Source: Rhynchopus euleeides (taxonomy: Eukaryota; Euglenozoa; Diplonemea; Diplonemida; Diplonemidae). Taken from it: a stretch of 64,000 nucleotides of DNA. The notes under the pieces were generated by a model. It was not told the origin of the DNA. It did no database searches and saw nothing but the letters and a program-made list of their open reading frames with translations. Numbering within the stretch: position 1 is the first letter of the stretch; each line of letters starts with the position of its first letter. A program made the position numbers and the translations under genes. This document shows positions 39,917-50,821 of this stretch, one piece after another. The stretch is taken from NCBI GenBank assembly GCA_963210315.1, contig OY723304.1:558001-622000 (forward strand), read 5' to 3'.

Positions 39917-40265
39917 TACCGTATACGTAAATATTATGGAACGTAAATATTATGGAACGGGCCCATTTTTGGCCGGTCCGTTCCATAATATTTACGTTCC
40001 AAAATATTTACAGGGCCAGTTGGGGACTCGGTGGTGAGGACGGCTTGCGTCAGGAATCGCGCGAAAAGTGCACGAGTAGGTCCCGTCAGGGACTCTGCAT
40101 GCCGTCCGATCACCTGGTCCAAGTCCCCGAGTCGCAGAAAGCCCTGTAAATATTATGAAACGAAAAAAATCTGGAACGCCAACCCACCAGCGTTCCAAAA
40201 TATTTACGTTCCATAATATTTACGTTCCATAATATTTACGTTCCAAAATATTTACGTATACGGTA
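39917..40265. mobile_element. Family C element, copy 2 (349 bp), nested in family A
   Basis: Same length as and nearly identical to 304-652. The empty site is preserved in the second family A copy (CAACTATTATACATGTATTT near 54857-54876), so the insertion point and the TA duplication are certain. The GC-rich core lies at about 40014-40148. Confidence 0.95.
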
Positions 40266-40991
40266 CATGTATTTTTACTTGATATACATGTATTTTACAT
40301 GTATATTTCAGGCATTTACATGTATTTTACATGTATAATACTTGTCATGCAAGTATTATACATGTAAAATACTTGCATGACAAGTAAAATACATGTATAA
40401 TACTTGCATGACAAGTAAAATACTTGCATGCAAGTAAAATACATGTATTTTACTTGCATGCAAGTATTTTACTTGTCATGCAAGTATTTTACATGTATAA
40501 TACTTGCATGACAAGTATTATACATGTAAAATACATGTAAATGCCTGAAATATACATGTAAAATACATGTATATCAAGTAAAAATACATGTATAATAGTT
40601 GACATGCAAGTATTATACTTGTATTTTTACTTGATATACATGTATTTTACATGTATATTTCAGGCATATACATGTATTATACATGTATAATAGTTGACAT
40701 GCAAGTATTATACATGTATAATACATGTATTATACTTGTAGTTATACATGTAAAATTTACAAGATCCCACCGTGTCAGACGCGAGCGATATTGTTCCCCC
40801 AGCGACTTTCTACCACCCCTCCCTCCCAATTTGGCCCGCCCTACGTTTTTTTTAGTTCCAACAAATCAATCAGGGGCTGATGTGCAGCAAGGGGGCAATA
40901 GCCCCCCCAGCAACCTCACAACAGCAGCCTCCCCTCTTCGAAGGGAAATCACAATAACAGGCTAGAGACCCCATCAGCGCGCCCAAACCCC

Positions 40992-41855
40992 TCAGCTGCT
41001 GGGCAGCACGCCGGAGTCGACAATCGTGACCTCTTCGAGCATAGTCCGCCCGATGGGGTCACCGCAGGTGGAGATCGCACGCACCACGTCCATCCCCTCA
41101 ACAACCTCGGCGAAGGCAACACGCCTGTTGTCCAGATGGTCCTTCTCTCCGAGCGTGATGTAGAAGTTCGACGCGTTGCTGTTGGGGACATTCGCATTCG
41201 CCATCCCAACAATGCCAGGCCTGTCGTGTTTGATGATGAAATTCTCATCCGGGAATACGGTACCCCCTTCGAAAATGGACAGGCCCCCTGTCCCATCCCG
41301 GTGGACCAGATCGCCCGCCTCGATGAGGAACTCCGATATTGCCTTGTGGAACCGGCTCCCTTTGTAGTGCAGGCGGGGGTCCCCCAGCTCCGCTGCCTTC
41401 TCCCCTGTGCAGAGGCACCGGAAGTTCTCCGCAGTTCTGGGGCAGATGTTCCCAAACAGACCGATGACGATCCGACGCGGCGCATCCTGCCCCTCGAAGA
41501 GCACATCGATGAAGCACTTCTCCGTGACGGTTCTCTCCGCCGCATGGCTGCTCTTTGCCTCCTCCTCATCCTTCGTGAGGTATTTCCAGGGGTCGCCGAA
41601 TGAGTTCTTCGCAATGGTCAGCTTCACAACGCGCTGCCCCCGCTCCTCGTCGATATCCCAGGTCGCATCGTCCACATCGACCCTCCCCCACAGCAGCCCC
41701 TTCACCACCACCGTGTCCAGATACCCCAGGGTCAGGATCTGGTTCTGCAGGGTGAACTTCACAGCCTTGCCCTTCACTCCTGCAGGGATGGGCATCACCA
41801 CCTCCACCTCCTTCTGGGTCTGGCTCCAACGGTATGCATCGGAGGGCACCGACAT
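40992..41855 (-). CDS. CS-domain/cyclophilin fusion protein, 287 aa
   Basis: Residues 1-95 form a CS (p23/NUDC-like) domain, the fold that binds Hsp90 or clients: it starts at YRWSQTQKEVEVVMPIP and includes the strand WDIDEERGQRVVKLTIAK. Residues about 110-285 are a cyclophilin (peptidyl-prolyl isomerase) with ICPRTAENFRCLCTGE, YKGSRFH, GMANANVPNSNASNFYITL and EVVEGMDVV. Key active-site positions differ from the canonical enzyme: FHR becomes FHK171, QGGD becomes EAGD (179-182), and the tryptophan that makes cyclophilin A cyclosporin-sensitive is H240. Isomerase activity may be low and the protein may act mainly as a chaperone scaffold. The start at 41853-41855 removes a proline-rich upstream extension. 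A pyrimidine tract and CAG lie about 33 bp upstream. Confidence 0.93.
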   Translation of the reverse strand: MSVPSDAYRWSQTQKEVEVVMPIPAGVKGKAVKFTLQNQILTLGYLDTVVVKGLLWGRVDVDDATWDIDEERGQRVVKLTIAKNSFGDPWKYLTKDEEEAKSSHAAERTVTEKCFIDVLFEGQDAPRRIVIGLFGNICPRTAENFRCLCTGEKAAELGDPRLHYKGSRFHKAISEFLIEAGDLVHRDGTGGLSIFEGGTVFPDENFIIKHDRPGIVGMANANVPNSNASNFYITLGEKDHLDNRRVAFAEVVEGMDVVRAISTCGDPIGRTMLEEVTIVDSGVLPSS

Positions 41856-42715
41856 GGTTAGGGGGTGGGGTGGGGAGGTGCCCCGTCCTGTGGGGGCTGG
41901 GAGTGGGGCTGGTGTCCCGAAGGCAGGCACTGCCAGTGTGCAAATCAAAGTGGTTTTCTTCGTGCAGAGCTTGGTGACAGACGCAGTCGGGGTCTCGCAA
42001 ATCCTTGGGGTTCAGGCGTGGTGGGGGAGTGAGGGGTGGGGGTGGGGGGGAGAGGTACTTTCCAGCTCTAAAAACCGCACGCTGCGAGATTTCTCTCCTC
42101 GTTTGCTGTGGGCAGGGTCGCCTTTCGCCTCACACAAGTGTGTTTGTGTGTGTAACTTCCCTTCACTCAACAGGCAGGGCTCCGTCACCGGAGGACAGGC
42201 CCTGATGCGATATACACACACATAGACAGCAGGCGATTGGAGGACTTCGCCTGCCTAAACCTAAGACTTTTGAGGGCCTTCCACTCCCACCCCCACCCCC
42301 GAACACAGGACTGGTCAAAACACACACAACACCCGGTAGTCGGGTCTGCAGTCGGGCTGTACTCCGACGAGGCGTCGGGCCCCCGAATCCTGCGTATTGC
42401 AGGGGAACCTACCCCCGGCCTGACCTGGCATGGTCAGGGCTACCAACGTTTGCCTGGGTTCTGGCATTGCGGCGTCCAGCCCATCAAGTGGGGTGAGCAC
42501 GGCACTGCCCGATCCGGAGTGGAGAGTAGGGAGAGAGCTTCCCACCCTACACCCTACACCCCCTGCCCACCCCCCTCGGTGTGTGATTTTTACAAACGTG
42601 CCACTTGCCATGGGTTTCAGTTGCCAAAGTCGTTTGTAAAAAAACATCACGTTCTTTTTGGGCAGAGCCGCCTCGGCTCAACAACACACCTACCCCACCC
42701 GCCCCCCCCTTTCCA
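41856..42715. other. Intergenic region with a gene fragment
   Basis: Holds the fragment at 42430-42513. No complete gene. Confidence 0.45.
42430..42513 (-). pseudogene. Fragment related to the C-terminus of the 307-aa gene
   Basis: On the minus strand this encodes LTPLDGLDAAMPEPRQTL, closely matching LTPLDGLDAVACVPQANTDL of the gene at 52769-53692. The DNA GCGTCCAGCCCATCAAG is identical in both. It looks like a displaced, truncated duplicate. Confidence 0.55.
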
Positions 42716-43399
42716 CTAAACACCACCGGTGCGGTGGGCCCGGCCTGCGAAGAGGCGTTTTATATACCACAGCTGCCACACCGCCATGGCAATCGTCGAC
42801 GCGGTCTGCACAAAGGATATGAAATTGAGCAGGTTCTCCGTCCCCTCCCCCAGCTCCCGGAGGTACCTCTCGCGTGACGAGAGGAGGTACTGGTCATCCA
42901 GCACCTCGGCCAGCCCCTGCAGGACGCGGTCCACCGACAGGCTGATGCCGTCGAACACCCTCCGTTTCACATCCTCTCCAGGCTCCTCATTCTCCGCGCC
43001 TGCACCCGCGCCATAGTCAGGGTAGGGCTTGTGGTGGTCGACATTCAAGCTCACGCTCTTCTTGCCATGCGAGTTCACCATGCACACCTTGAACGGCCCG
43101 GACACCCCCGCAATGAAGTACACCTTCCTCCCCCCGGAGCTGTCATACCCCGGGGATTGGTACACCACCTCCCCACGGGGGTCCTTCACAACCAGGTCCA
43201 GGGTGCGGGTCCCCTCCACAATGGTGTACTCTACGAACACCTCGTCCCCAGCGGACACCTCCTCAAAGAAGCAGCGCTCCTCGACGCCGGACAAAGGGAA
43301 GTGCAGGGCATGGTGCAGCTTGCCCCCGGCAGGTGCGGAGTGGCAGAGGAGTAGGAGCAGCAGAGAGGCGTGCAGGCACCCGCTGTTGCGATGCCACAT
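42716..43399 (-). CDS. p24/TMED (emp24/gp25L) family cargo receptor, 227 aa
   Basis: p24 proteins are type I membrane proteins that cycle between ER and Golgi in COPI/COPII vesicles. An N-terminal signal peptide (about 1-25, LLLLLLCHSAPAGG) precedes the GOLD domain (about 28-120), with the conserved cysteine pair C43 (EERCFFEEV) and C106 (FKVCMVNSHGKKSVSLN). A helical stem follows, with YLRELGEGTENLLN before the membrane span (about 187-208). The cytosolic tail (YIKRLFAGRAHRTGGV) lacks a classic KKXX and has LF in place of the common FF. The ATG at 43397-43399 puts the signal peptide first. About 15 residues near 120-135 (GAGAGAENEEPGED) are an acidic insert not typical of the family. Confidence 0.93.
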   Translation of the reverse strand: MWHRNSGCLHASLLLLLLCHSAPAGGKLHHALHFPLSGVEERCFFEEVSAGDEVFVEYTIVEGTRTLDLVVKDPRGEVVYQSPGYDSSGGRKVYFIAGVSGPFKVCMVNSHGKKSVSLNVDHHKPYPDYGAGAGAENEEPGEDVKRRVFDGISLSVDRVLQGLAEVLDDQYLLSSRERYLRELGEGTENLLNFISFVQTASTIAMAVWQLWYIKRLFAGRAHRTGGV

Positions 43400-45934
43400 C
43401 GTGTCTTGTAACGCGTGTGTGTAGGGGTGAGGCCCGCCGCCTCGACCCGCCTGTGTGTAGGGTGGGTGCGTGGTGACCATGTCTTGTGTGGGGAGATCCT
43501 GCGCGGATCACAGCCCACCCCCGCCCATCTCTACCTCACAGCGGAGGCCCCACTCTGTGTGTGTGGTGACCATGAGGAGATCCTGGGCGGATCATATCAC
43601 ACCCGGGGTGTGGTGGGGTGGATGACAAGTGGGTTCCTGTCTCGGTTGATCGAGAGCAGGTCCAAGGATGGCAGTGATGCGCCGAAGGCGATGGGGGCGA
43701 AAGGACATAGGGCATCCCTCAAAATTACTCGAATACCTGGTCGACTCGGGTACGACTAGGGAAGGACGACCCGCTTCTCCGTCACCATAAACGGGCGTTT
43801 CCAGAATATCCAGAAGATCCGCGAGCTGTCGACAAACACGCGCGAGTCATCACAGGGCCTCCGCACCAAGATCGTAGATGCATGGGGCCCTTCGACGCAC
43901 CCTAAATAGAGGCAGCTCAGTACTTCGACCCGGTGGTGGCCAAGGCGTGGGCCATCACCAAGGGGGCCGACCACATCGTCAACAGCCCCCGGGCCGGGTT
44001 TGGTTCCCCCCAGCAGTGGCCCCGTCAACACCGCCGCCAGGAGAGGACACTGCAGTGCCTCGCGTTGTTCGCCTTGAGTATATGTGTGTGTCCAGTGGTT
44101 TGTATCGTGCTTACTCTACAGGAACCAGGCAGCCAGGCGCCCGGCATTCATTTCTCCACAAATCAGAGTGCTGAGGAGCCTGGCGTGGCTCTAAGGCTCT
44201 GTCGTGGTTTGGGAAGCGGTGTGCGACAGGCGGCATCCGGAACCCCGTGGTGGGCATGCGGGAGTGAAAAAATGCAAAGGCACGTCACCCGTGGTGGGCA
44301 AGGGCATGGACGGGGAAGGGAGGGAGTTGGAGTGGGGGAGCGGTGGTGGGGAGTCGGGGCCGCAACAGCACCTCCGCGGGCACTCAGTTCAGAGGGGAGA
44401 GAAAAGGAGAGGGGTTGAAGGAAAGGGCACCCCCCGCTACCCTCCGGAAAGTGTGCCGGGCGAATCTTCGGCGCCTAATTATTTTCGCCTCCCCAGAACA
44501 ATAAAAAACTCGATGTGACGGGGGGGAAAAAAAACTGCACCAAAAAGAAACGCGCTTGGCGGCATGGCGTTGGAGCGAATACCATTCCTTCTCTCTCTCT
44601 CCTCTCCACCTCTCTGTTTGCTTGTTCAGGGGCAGAGCAGGGCAGGGCAGGGCAAGAGGGGGGTCTGCTATACACTGCAATGTTCAAATTCACTGTTCCT
44701 CTCACGCACCCGTCAGCTGATTTGAGGGATGTGTGCATGAGAGGGCGGGGAGGGCGGGGAGGGGGCTAAAGGGGGCTTAGGGGAGAGAGGGAAAAGGCAT
44801 TTGTGCCCGAACCCGCAGTGCGGCAGCAGAAGTAACTTGGACAGAGGGAGGATACACGCTCGTCCCAAGTTGGACCTTTGCAAAATCGGATTTTTTTTAT
44901 GTTCTTTTTTTTTGGAACGGTTTGAACACAAAGAACTCTCCCCCCTCCCTCCTCCGGCGACACCCCCTCTCTTTGCTGGGGGGGGGCGGAACACCCAAGT
45001 CCAGGAGGGGACGGGACAAACTATAGTTGCTTTGGATATGGGGAACCGCAGCGTGGCCTGCACACACAGGGGAGGGGGAGGGGAGGGGGAGGGGTGTATT
45101 TTTGACGGCATAACTTTGTAAACACTCCAGACATCCCCCTTGCTGGGGGTTGATGACACGCGGGTCTTTTTTCTTGGTGTTGTCGTTGTCTTCTTGCAGG
45201 CCATCAACACCACCTGAGGCAGGTGGTGAGAATGACTATCGGTCTTAATTTGCAAGAAAAAATCGTGACGGGGGTTTCCTCTGAGATAAAAGGGGGCGCG
45301 GTGGTGTTGGGGCGAGTAGGGCAAAAGAGACAAAGGCAGCAGCAGCAGCGCGCCCCCCCGATACGCGCTTATGAGGGGCGCGCGTCCGCATTGCTCTCGA
45401 AAACAATATCACATTTATGCACGAGATACAACCACAGAATATTGTGCCATGATGCACATGCCACATGCCAGGCAACGTTTTAAGCATTGTCGCGTTCGCC
45501 ACTCAGAGGCAGCCTTCAGGGCCAGCTGTGCGCAAGGCAGCAAAGGCTGATCTACTCCTGAGCTTGAGACGAACACGGGTTCTCACTCGACAAACCGCAG
45601 CGCGAGGGGGCACGGTGCCCGGCTCCTCGGCAGCTGCAGACATTTTGGGTCCCAGACGGTACGCAAGGGAAACAAGGACCAGAAGAAAGTTGTGAAACAA
45701 ACGGGGGTTCAGTGTGTTGGTCGGAGCGGGGGAGGGGAGGTAGGTGTGGGGGGTAGCCTGAGGCAGCAGCAAGAAACAAAATGGCTCTGGGAGACGGCCA
45801 GGGCATGGCGTGCAAACGCGGCCAGCCCGAGCCGGTGCGCCTTCTCTTCTCGGCAGTGTGCCTCAATGCGGATCACCTAACCTGATACACCGCGATCACA
45901 CTGTCACGCGCAAGCGAGTGGTGTGGCGCTTACC
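43400..45934. other. Intergenic region, 2.5 kb
   Basis: Contains a pair of short direct repeats (GTGGTGACCATG...GGAGATCCTG at about 43469-43502 and 43562-43588), the gene fragment at 43791-44060 and G-rich runs (about 45070-45093). No complete gene. Confidence 0.45.
43791..44060 (+). pseudogene. Protein-like fragment, possibly a broken gene
   Basis: Plus-strand frame NGRFQNIQKIRELS...IVDAWG runs to a stop at about 43906. After a possible CTCAG acceptor a second frame reads YFDPVVAKAWAITKGADHI. The second part faintly recalls the A-W-A-x-x-K-G-A-x-H segment of type III glutamine synthetases, but that is from memory and weak. Opposite strand to the neighbouring genes, and no start or continuation is seen. 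Confidence 0.3.
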
Positions 45935-47398
45935 CTACTGCGCTGTCAGCCAGAAGTCGTCAATCGTCCTCCGCTCGTTGAAGGCCGAAACAAGGCGCCA
46001 CCTCAGTGCGCTGCTGTTGAAGATGGTGAGGAAGCCGGTCGACAGCTCGGTGGTCTGGAACCCACCCTCAGACGAGTTGTAGGTCGGGCCCGTGGCAACG
46101 TATTCAGTCTCGTCAGAACCAGACGCGCCGCTGTAGACGTAGGTGGTGTCGAAGGTCACGTTGTACTCCGGACGGCACACGGGCTCCAGGCAAGACTTCA
46201 CGGAACGCGCATAGGCGTGTGCGTGCCCTGCAACAAACAGGTCCACCTCGTACCTGTCGAACAGGCTCTGCAGCACCTTGGGCTGGCACCCCTTCTTGCA
46301 GTGACGGTGCCCCCCGACAACGATGAAGGGGCGCTTGCCGCTCTTCTTGTCGGCGTAGGCCTGCTTCAGGTCTGCCTCCACCCAGGCGAGGTACTCCCCG
46401 TCAGCACCGAAACCGCCAGCCTTGTACTTTGCACCCTTCGTCTCCTCGCCGGCACCCTCGAAGTCGGTCTCAGTGTTGAGCGAGATGAAGTGGACAGGCC
46501 CCACGTTCCACGAGTACCACATGTTGAGCACACCGGAGGACGACTTCGAGGGCATGTGCCAACGTGCGTTGTATGCAGAGAAGTTGGCCAGGTTCTTCCC
46601 CAGGACAGGGTCGAGCACGCACTCGGGGGAGTGGCACTCTGCCTCGTGGTTGCCGACAGAGACGTGGTAGGGCAGGTTGGCTGCGAGGGGCTCCTGCCAG
46701 TTGACAAAGCCGTCCATGCACTTCTCGTACAGCCCGCCGACGACGTCGTGGGCGAAGGCGTCGTCGGCGTAGCCGATGTCACCCACAATCCACATCATGT
46801 CGATCTCCCCCGCAGCCATCATGTCCATCTGCAGGTTGTGCACCGGCACCGCAGACCAGTTCTTCTCCAGACCATCCAGGTCGACGATCATCGGGCGCTC
46901 GGAGCTCCCCAGCCAGCCCATGTCCCCGAAGATGTTGATGGTGAACGGCTTCCCGAGGTCCCTGCTGTTCGCAGCGGTGGTGAAGGAGAACTCCTTCGTC
47001 TTCTTCCCCTGGCAGTCCACCTCGTAGTAGTACTTGGTGCTGGGAGTCAGGTCCAGAATATCGATGTTGTAGTGGTGCGCCCCGGTGTCGAGGTAGCGGT
47101 GGGAGTGCGCATCGTCGGTGGACATCGTGTAGTTCTCCGACACCAGGCCATACTTCACGTGGCAGTTCTTCTTGTCCGAGTGCACCCAAGCGACGTTCAC
47201 CCCAGTGGGGTAGCCCTCGGCAGACTGCCCGGCATAAGCGATGTGCACCTGGTCTGCCTTCTCTGACTCCAGCATATACCTGTTTGCATTCCAGTCGACA
47301 TCGCGGAAACGCGCCAACACCTCAGCCGACGGCGCTGCGTCCTCCTGCGCAGCACACGACGCTGCCAGCACACCCAGTGCGAGCATTGCACGAGACAT
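45935..47398 (-). CDS. Secreted purple acid phosphatase, 487 aa
   Basis: Metallophosphoesterase that hydrolyses phosphate monoesters at acid pH with a dinuclear iron/metal centre. It has a signal peptide (about 1-17, LALGVLAASCAAQ), a fibronectin-III-like N-terminal domain (about 48-145, ending YYYEVDCQGKKTKEFSFTT) and a catalytic domain with all five metal motifs: GDMG 158-161, GDIGYADD 206-213 (tyrosine ligand Y210), GNHE 249-252, VGGHRH 361-366 and GHAHAYAR 391-398. This order and spacing match plant/fungal-type high-molecular-weight enzymes. NYT, NFS, NVT and NSS sites are candidate glycosylation sites. The start at 47396-47398 gives the signal peptide directly; a CGCAG precedes it by about 20 bp. 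Probably acts in the cell exterior or acid vacuoles for phosphate scavenging. Confidence 0.97.
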   Translation of the reverse strand: MSRAMLALGVLAASCAAQEDAAPSAEVLARFRDVDWNANRYMLESEKADQVHIAYAGQSAEGYPTGVNVAWVHSDKKNCHVKYGLVSENYTMSTDDAHSHRYLDTGAHHYNIDILDLTPSTKYYYEVDCQGKKTKEFSFTTAANSRDLGKPFTINIFGDMGWLGSSERPMIVDLDGLEKNWSAVPVHNLQMDMMAAGEIDMMWIVGDIGYADDAFAHDVVGGLYEKCMDGFVNWQEPLAANLPYHVSVGNHEAECHSPECVLDPVLGKNLANFSAYNARWHMPSKSSSGVLNMWYSWNVGPVHFISLNTETDFEGAGEETKGAKYKAGGFGADGEYLAWVEADLKQAYADKKSGKRPFIVVGGHRHCKKGCQPKVLQSLFDRYEVDLFVAGHAHAYARSVKSCLEPVCRPEYNVTFDTTYVYSGASGSDETEYVATGPTYNSSEGGFQTTELSTGFLTIFNSSALRWRLVSAFNERRTIDDFWLTAQ

Positions 47399-48986
47399 CC
47401 CTTCGGGGTTTTGCTCCCTGCGGTGTGTATCTGCGTGAGGCATGTGCAAGGGGTGTGAAACCCGATGTTAGAGCGGGCAGCAAAAAAAAACAACAACATT
47501 CTGCAAACGCCTCACCCAACCCTTCACTCAGCAAACAGACCCGGAGGGGGTGTGGTGAGGGGGAGGGGGGCAACACGGCTGTCTGTCCATCCGACTCAGA
47601 AAGAAAACCGAACCTGCCAGCATTGGGGGGGGGACGGGGGGGCGGGTGCGTGGCGAAACACCACCACCCCAGGGGAGTCCAGACGCAGTGCGCCCGGAGT
47701 GAAGGGGAGGAAAGGCAGAGGCAGGGGATACTTGTGGGGGGGGAGAGGGCGTGTCCAATAGGCTGATGGCACAACAAGAGGAAGAAGGGCAGTGCGGGGG
47801 ACAGGCCTTGGCACCGCAATGCGCTGCATTTCTTTGGGGGGGGAGGGAGGGGAGAGGGGAGTATATTCTGTTGAGAAGCAGAGGGGGGGGAAATAATCCC
47901 ACGTGCAACCAAACCTGCGCCACCGATATCATACCCCTTGTTGTTTTGCTGTCAGTTGTGAGCGGTTTTCCGGAGAGGGGGCGGGGTGGGGAGAATAACT
48001 CCAAACCGGAATTCCTTTGCTGCACCGAAACACTCACTTCCAGGCAGGGGGAGGGGACGCGTCCTATAAAAGAAAGCGCTGCCGACAAGCCTGCCTATGC
48101 ATACAGCGTCACACCTGGTCAAAGCGATATGGACAGCGTGTTATTTTTCGGGCATTTTCTCTCGTTCCCTATCGTTTGGAAGGTCGCGTTATCGCGAAAG
48201 ATTCTTTGTGTGTTGTCTCTATCTCAGGGTCAGCACCCACCGTACCCCTAACCCATTTCTTGGGGCCCGGCCCCTGTGCTTTTGGCAGGCAACGCTGCCA
48301 GGCGTTGTGCCCTGTCGGCCCTACCACACTGTTTTGTTGTCCCGACGAAGTCTCACGAGAGCTACCATAATAGTTCTTCTGTTTTGGGGTGGTGTGGGGG
48401 AGAAGGAAAGGAGGAGATGGGGGCTTTTCTCGCGACCCGGCAAAATTTTCAGCGGGCCACTTTTTTCTTCGGCGCCGAATAGAGATAGAAAGCCTTCCAC
48501 CTTTCCCCACCACCCCCACCACCCTTCTTCTTTGTTTTCTCATTCAAAAAAAGGGGGCTCAAAACTCTCCAAAATACCTGGCCCGTAAAAGATTTTATTT
48601 ATCATCAGAACAGCCCCTTCTCCCTACATTCCCTCCACAGCAGCGGGCGAAAGAGGACCCGCGCAGTCAGCAGTAGTAATCGTGGCAGTGGCAGTGTAGT
48701 GGTCGCCCAAATCTCAGGGGAGACTAGCAGCCAATGTCGGGGCCTTGCTCCCTACACTACCACCTCCTTCTTACCTCCGCAGTTAAGCCTGGTTGCAGCA
48801 TCGAAGCGCATCCCTGTAACTCGGGGGCAGCAGAAGGGATCCGGAATGCGTTACGTTGTGACAAAACTTGGCGGGGGGGGGGGGGGGGGGGAGGCGGAGG
48901 GGGGTGTGGAGGCAAAGCAAGAAACTTGCGTGTTTCTCACCGTGCCACTCTTGCCGACCCACCCCACCGCCCCCCCCCCCCCCCCC
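47399..48986. other. Intergenic region
   Basis: G/C runs (47626-47634, 48870-48890, 48970-48986). No supported gene. Confidence 0.45.
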
Positions 48987-50525
48987 TAGGGCGGGTCGAA
49001 AGCCTGTCCCAAAATGGGGTTTTTCGACATAGCAGCCGCGGCCCTCTATTTGACCTTCTGACCCCCCAGAACCCACCATACCCCGGTTTTTGGGCCCTAG
49101 GAGTCCGATTTTCGGGCTCCCGAGCCCCGGAAAGTCGATTTTTGATGATGTCAAAATTTTGTTCCCTATACTGCACCTCAGGGTCACGCACGGGTTCGCC
49201 AGTCCACTATCAGCCCATGTGCAGGCCCACTTTCTCGACCTCCTCCACCCCTTCCTCCCCTGCGTCCTCAAGACCCTCCATAGGTGCCAATCCTGCATCT
49301 TTCGACCCTCTTCCCACTCCAGCGTCGCACCAAACTGTTGAATGCGGGCAGCCACCATCTCCTTCTCTGTATACACTGCCAGATCATGCAAAGATGCATA
49401 CTGATGCAGAGTGGGAACCGTCATCAACTTGCACAGTGTGCGGTGCTTGGCTGCAAGGGACAGGCGGCACAACTGGCCACTGCTCCGACACTGAGATGCT
49501 GGTCTGGCCAACGAACTCTTTGTAAGTTGAAAGGTCTCCTCTGTCGGGAGGGGGGTTTGCGAACCAACCCTCACGACTTGCTCATGGCTTGCTGAGCAGG
49601 GCGTGCAATGACTTTCTGATTATTCAGGACGTGCATTCGAAGCCCGCGCACTTCTTCTGTGAAATGGTTGTTGCGAGAGTTGCACTGTGTGATTCCTTGA
49701 TCCCCTTCCTCGCCTCAGCGTACGGAGGACGCTTGAATGTCCCGAGCATATCCTTCGCAGCGTCTTTAGCCAGTTCCGCGCACTCGTCATTTACATAAGG
49801 CGCGTGCAGCATAAATACCCGGACACTGTTCTGAGACCAGGTCCCACAGGACCCTGGTCTTGAGCGCCAGAAGAGAACCTTGATGATAAGCTCGGGCTCT
49901 GCGTTGCAGCTGGGTACTCGCTGCGCTCTTCCACCTCCCTTGACTGTCTGCATCCACAGGAGAAATGCTTCGCAGATAACGGCAGCAGTGGCAAGTGTTT
50001 AGTCGGGACAGTTCACCTGCCTTGCATTCTAAGAGAGCATTCTCATGAGGGCATCAACACTAATGCATCACTGTCGGCTATGATGACATCCTCCCTGTTC
50101 CTGGCAGCTCCGAGTTCAATAGCAGGCCACCCAACGACTGTGTCAGATGGCAGTATTCGATGGCATCTTCTCACTGTCCGAATCGTTGGGATACGACGTT
50201 GTTTGTGGCGCGGATGAGCGGTTGCATCAGAAAATCACAGCCGCAGGATGGTGTGCGCTCGGACGTCCCAGGATGAGAGTGTTTTACTATCTGCCCGTGG
50301 CAGGCGTCCGTGCCATGACCCGGAGGTGCAGTATAGGGAACGGAAAAATTGACATCATCAAAAATCGACTTTCCGGGGCTCGGGAGCCCGAAAATCGGAC
50401 TCCTAGGGCCCAAAAACCGGGGTATGGTGGGTTCTGGGGGGTCAGAAGGTCAAATAGAGGGCCGCGGCTGCTATGTCGAAAAACACCATTTTGGGACAAA
50501 AAAACGGGGCTTTCGACCCCCCCTA
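48987..50525. mobile_element. 1,539-bp TA-ended element with 200-bp terminal inverted repeats
   Basis: Left arm 48987-49186 begins TAGGGCGGGTCGAAAGCC. Right arm 50316-50525 is its reverse complement with a few changes. The flanks are C runs on both sides, with TA at each junction. The 1.1-kb interior has minus-strand frames that look partly protein-like (AELAKDAAKDMLG near 49770 and LHDLAVYTEKEMVAARIQQ near 49350-49410), possibly exons of an element-borne gene. No catalytic transposase motif is recognised. Confidence 0.9.
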
Positions 50526-50821
50526 CCCCCCCCCCCCACCTCCGGGGGTATGTGCCCTTTCTCTGAGCCTCTGCCCCCCTGTACGCACGCACATAGAGAG
50601 GGGGTGGAGGTTGGGAGGGTCATGAGGGGAATTGAACACATCCGACAAAACAACTGCTAACAAAGAATGGGGAGAATGGGGGAGGGGGGGGGAGAAAAAA
50701 AAGCCCCCGTACATTTTTTTTCGTTTCATGGAAAACGCACTGTCCAGTAAACTGTGAAAAAAAAACAGATTCGGACCAATCCTCCCCCACCCCCTCTCGG
50801 CACACAGTGGGGGGGGGGGGG
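50526..50821. other. Spacer between two related elements
   Basis: 296 bp between the right end of one TA element and the left end of the next. Ends in a G run. No gene. Confidence 0.45.

Larger units (their letters stand above)
38922..40777. mobile_element. Family A palindromic element, copy 1, carrying two nested insertions
   Basis: The ends are CCACGGTGGGATCTTGTAAA and its reverse complement (one or two end bases degraded from TACACGG). Apart from two insertions (39010-39823 and 39917-40265), it is almost wholly built from the words TACATGTA, ACTTGCATGCAAGT and ATATTTCAGGCAT in mirrored order, so the whole element is one large near-palindrome centred near 40440. Removing the insertions gives a sequence colinear with the uninterrupted copy at 54682-55407. 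Confidence 0.92.

Noticed and set aside
38922-40777. Candidate replication origin or centromere because of AT-rich palindromes
   Set aside because: Defined inverted-repeat ends, a second copy and nested empty sites show it is a mobile element.
42315-42650. 111-aa minus-strand frame as a complete gene
   Set aside because: Only its middle matches the 307-aa gene; the ends look random, so it is recorded as a fragment.
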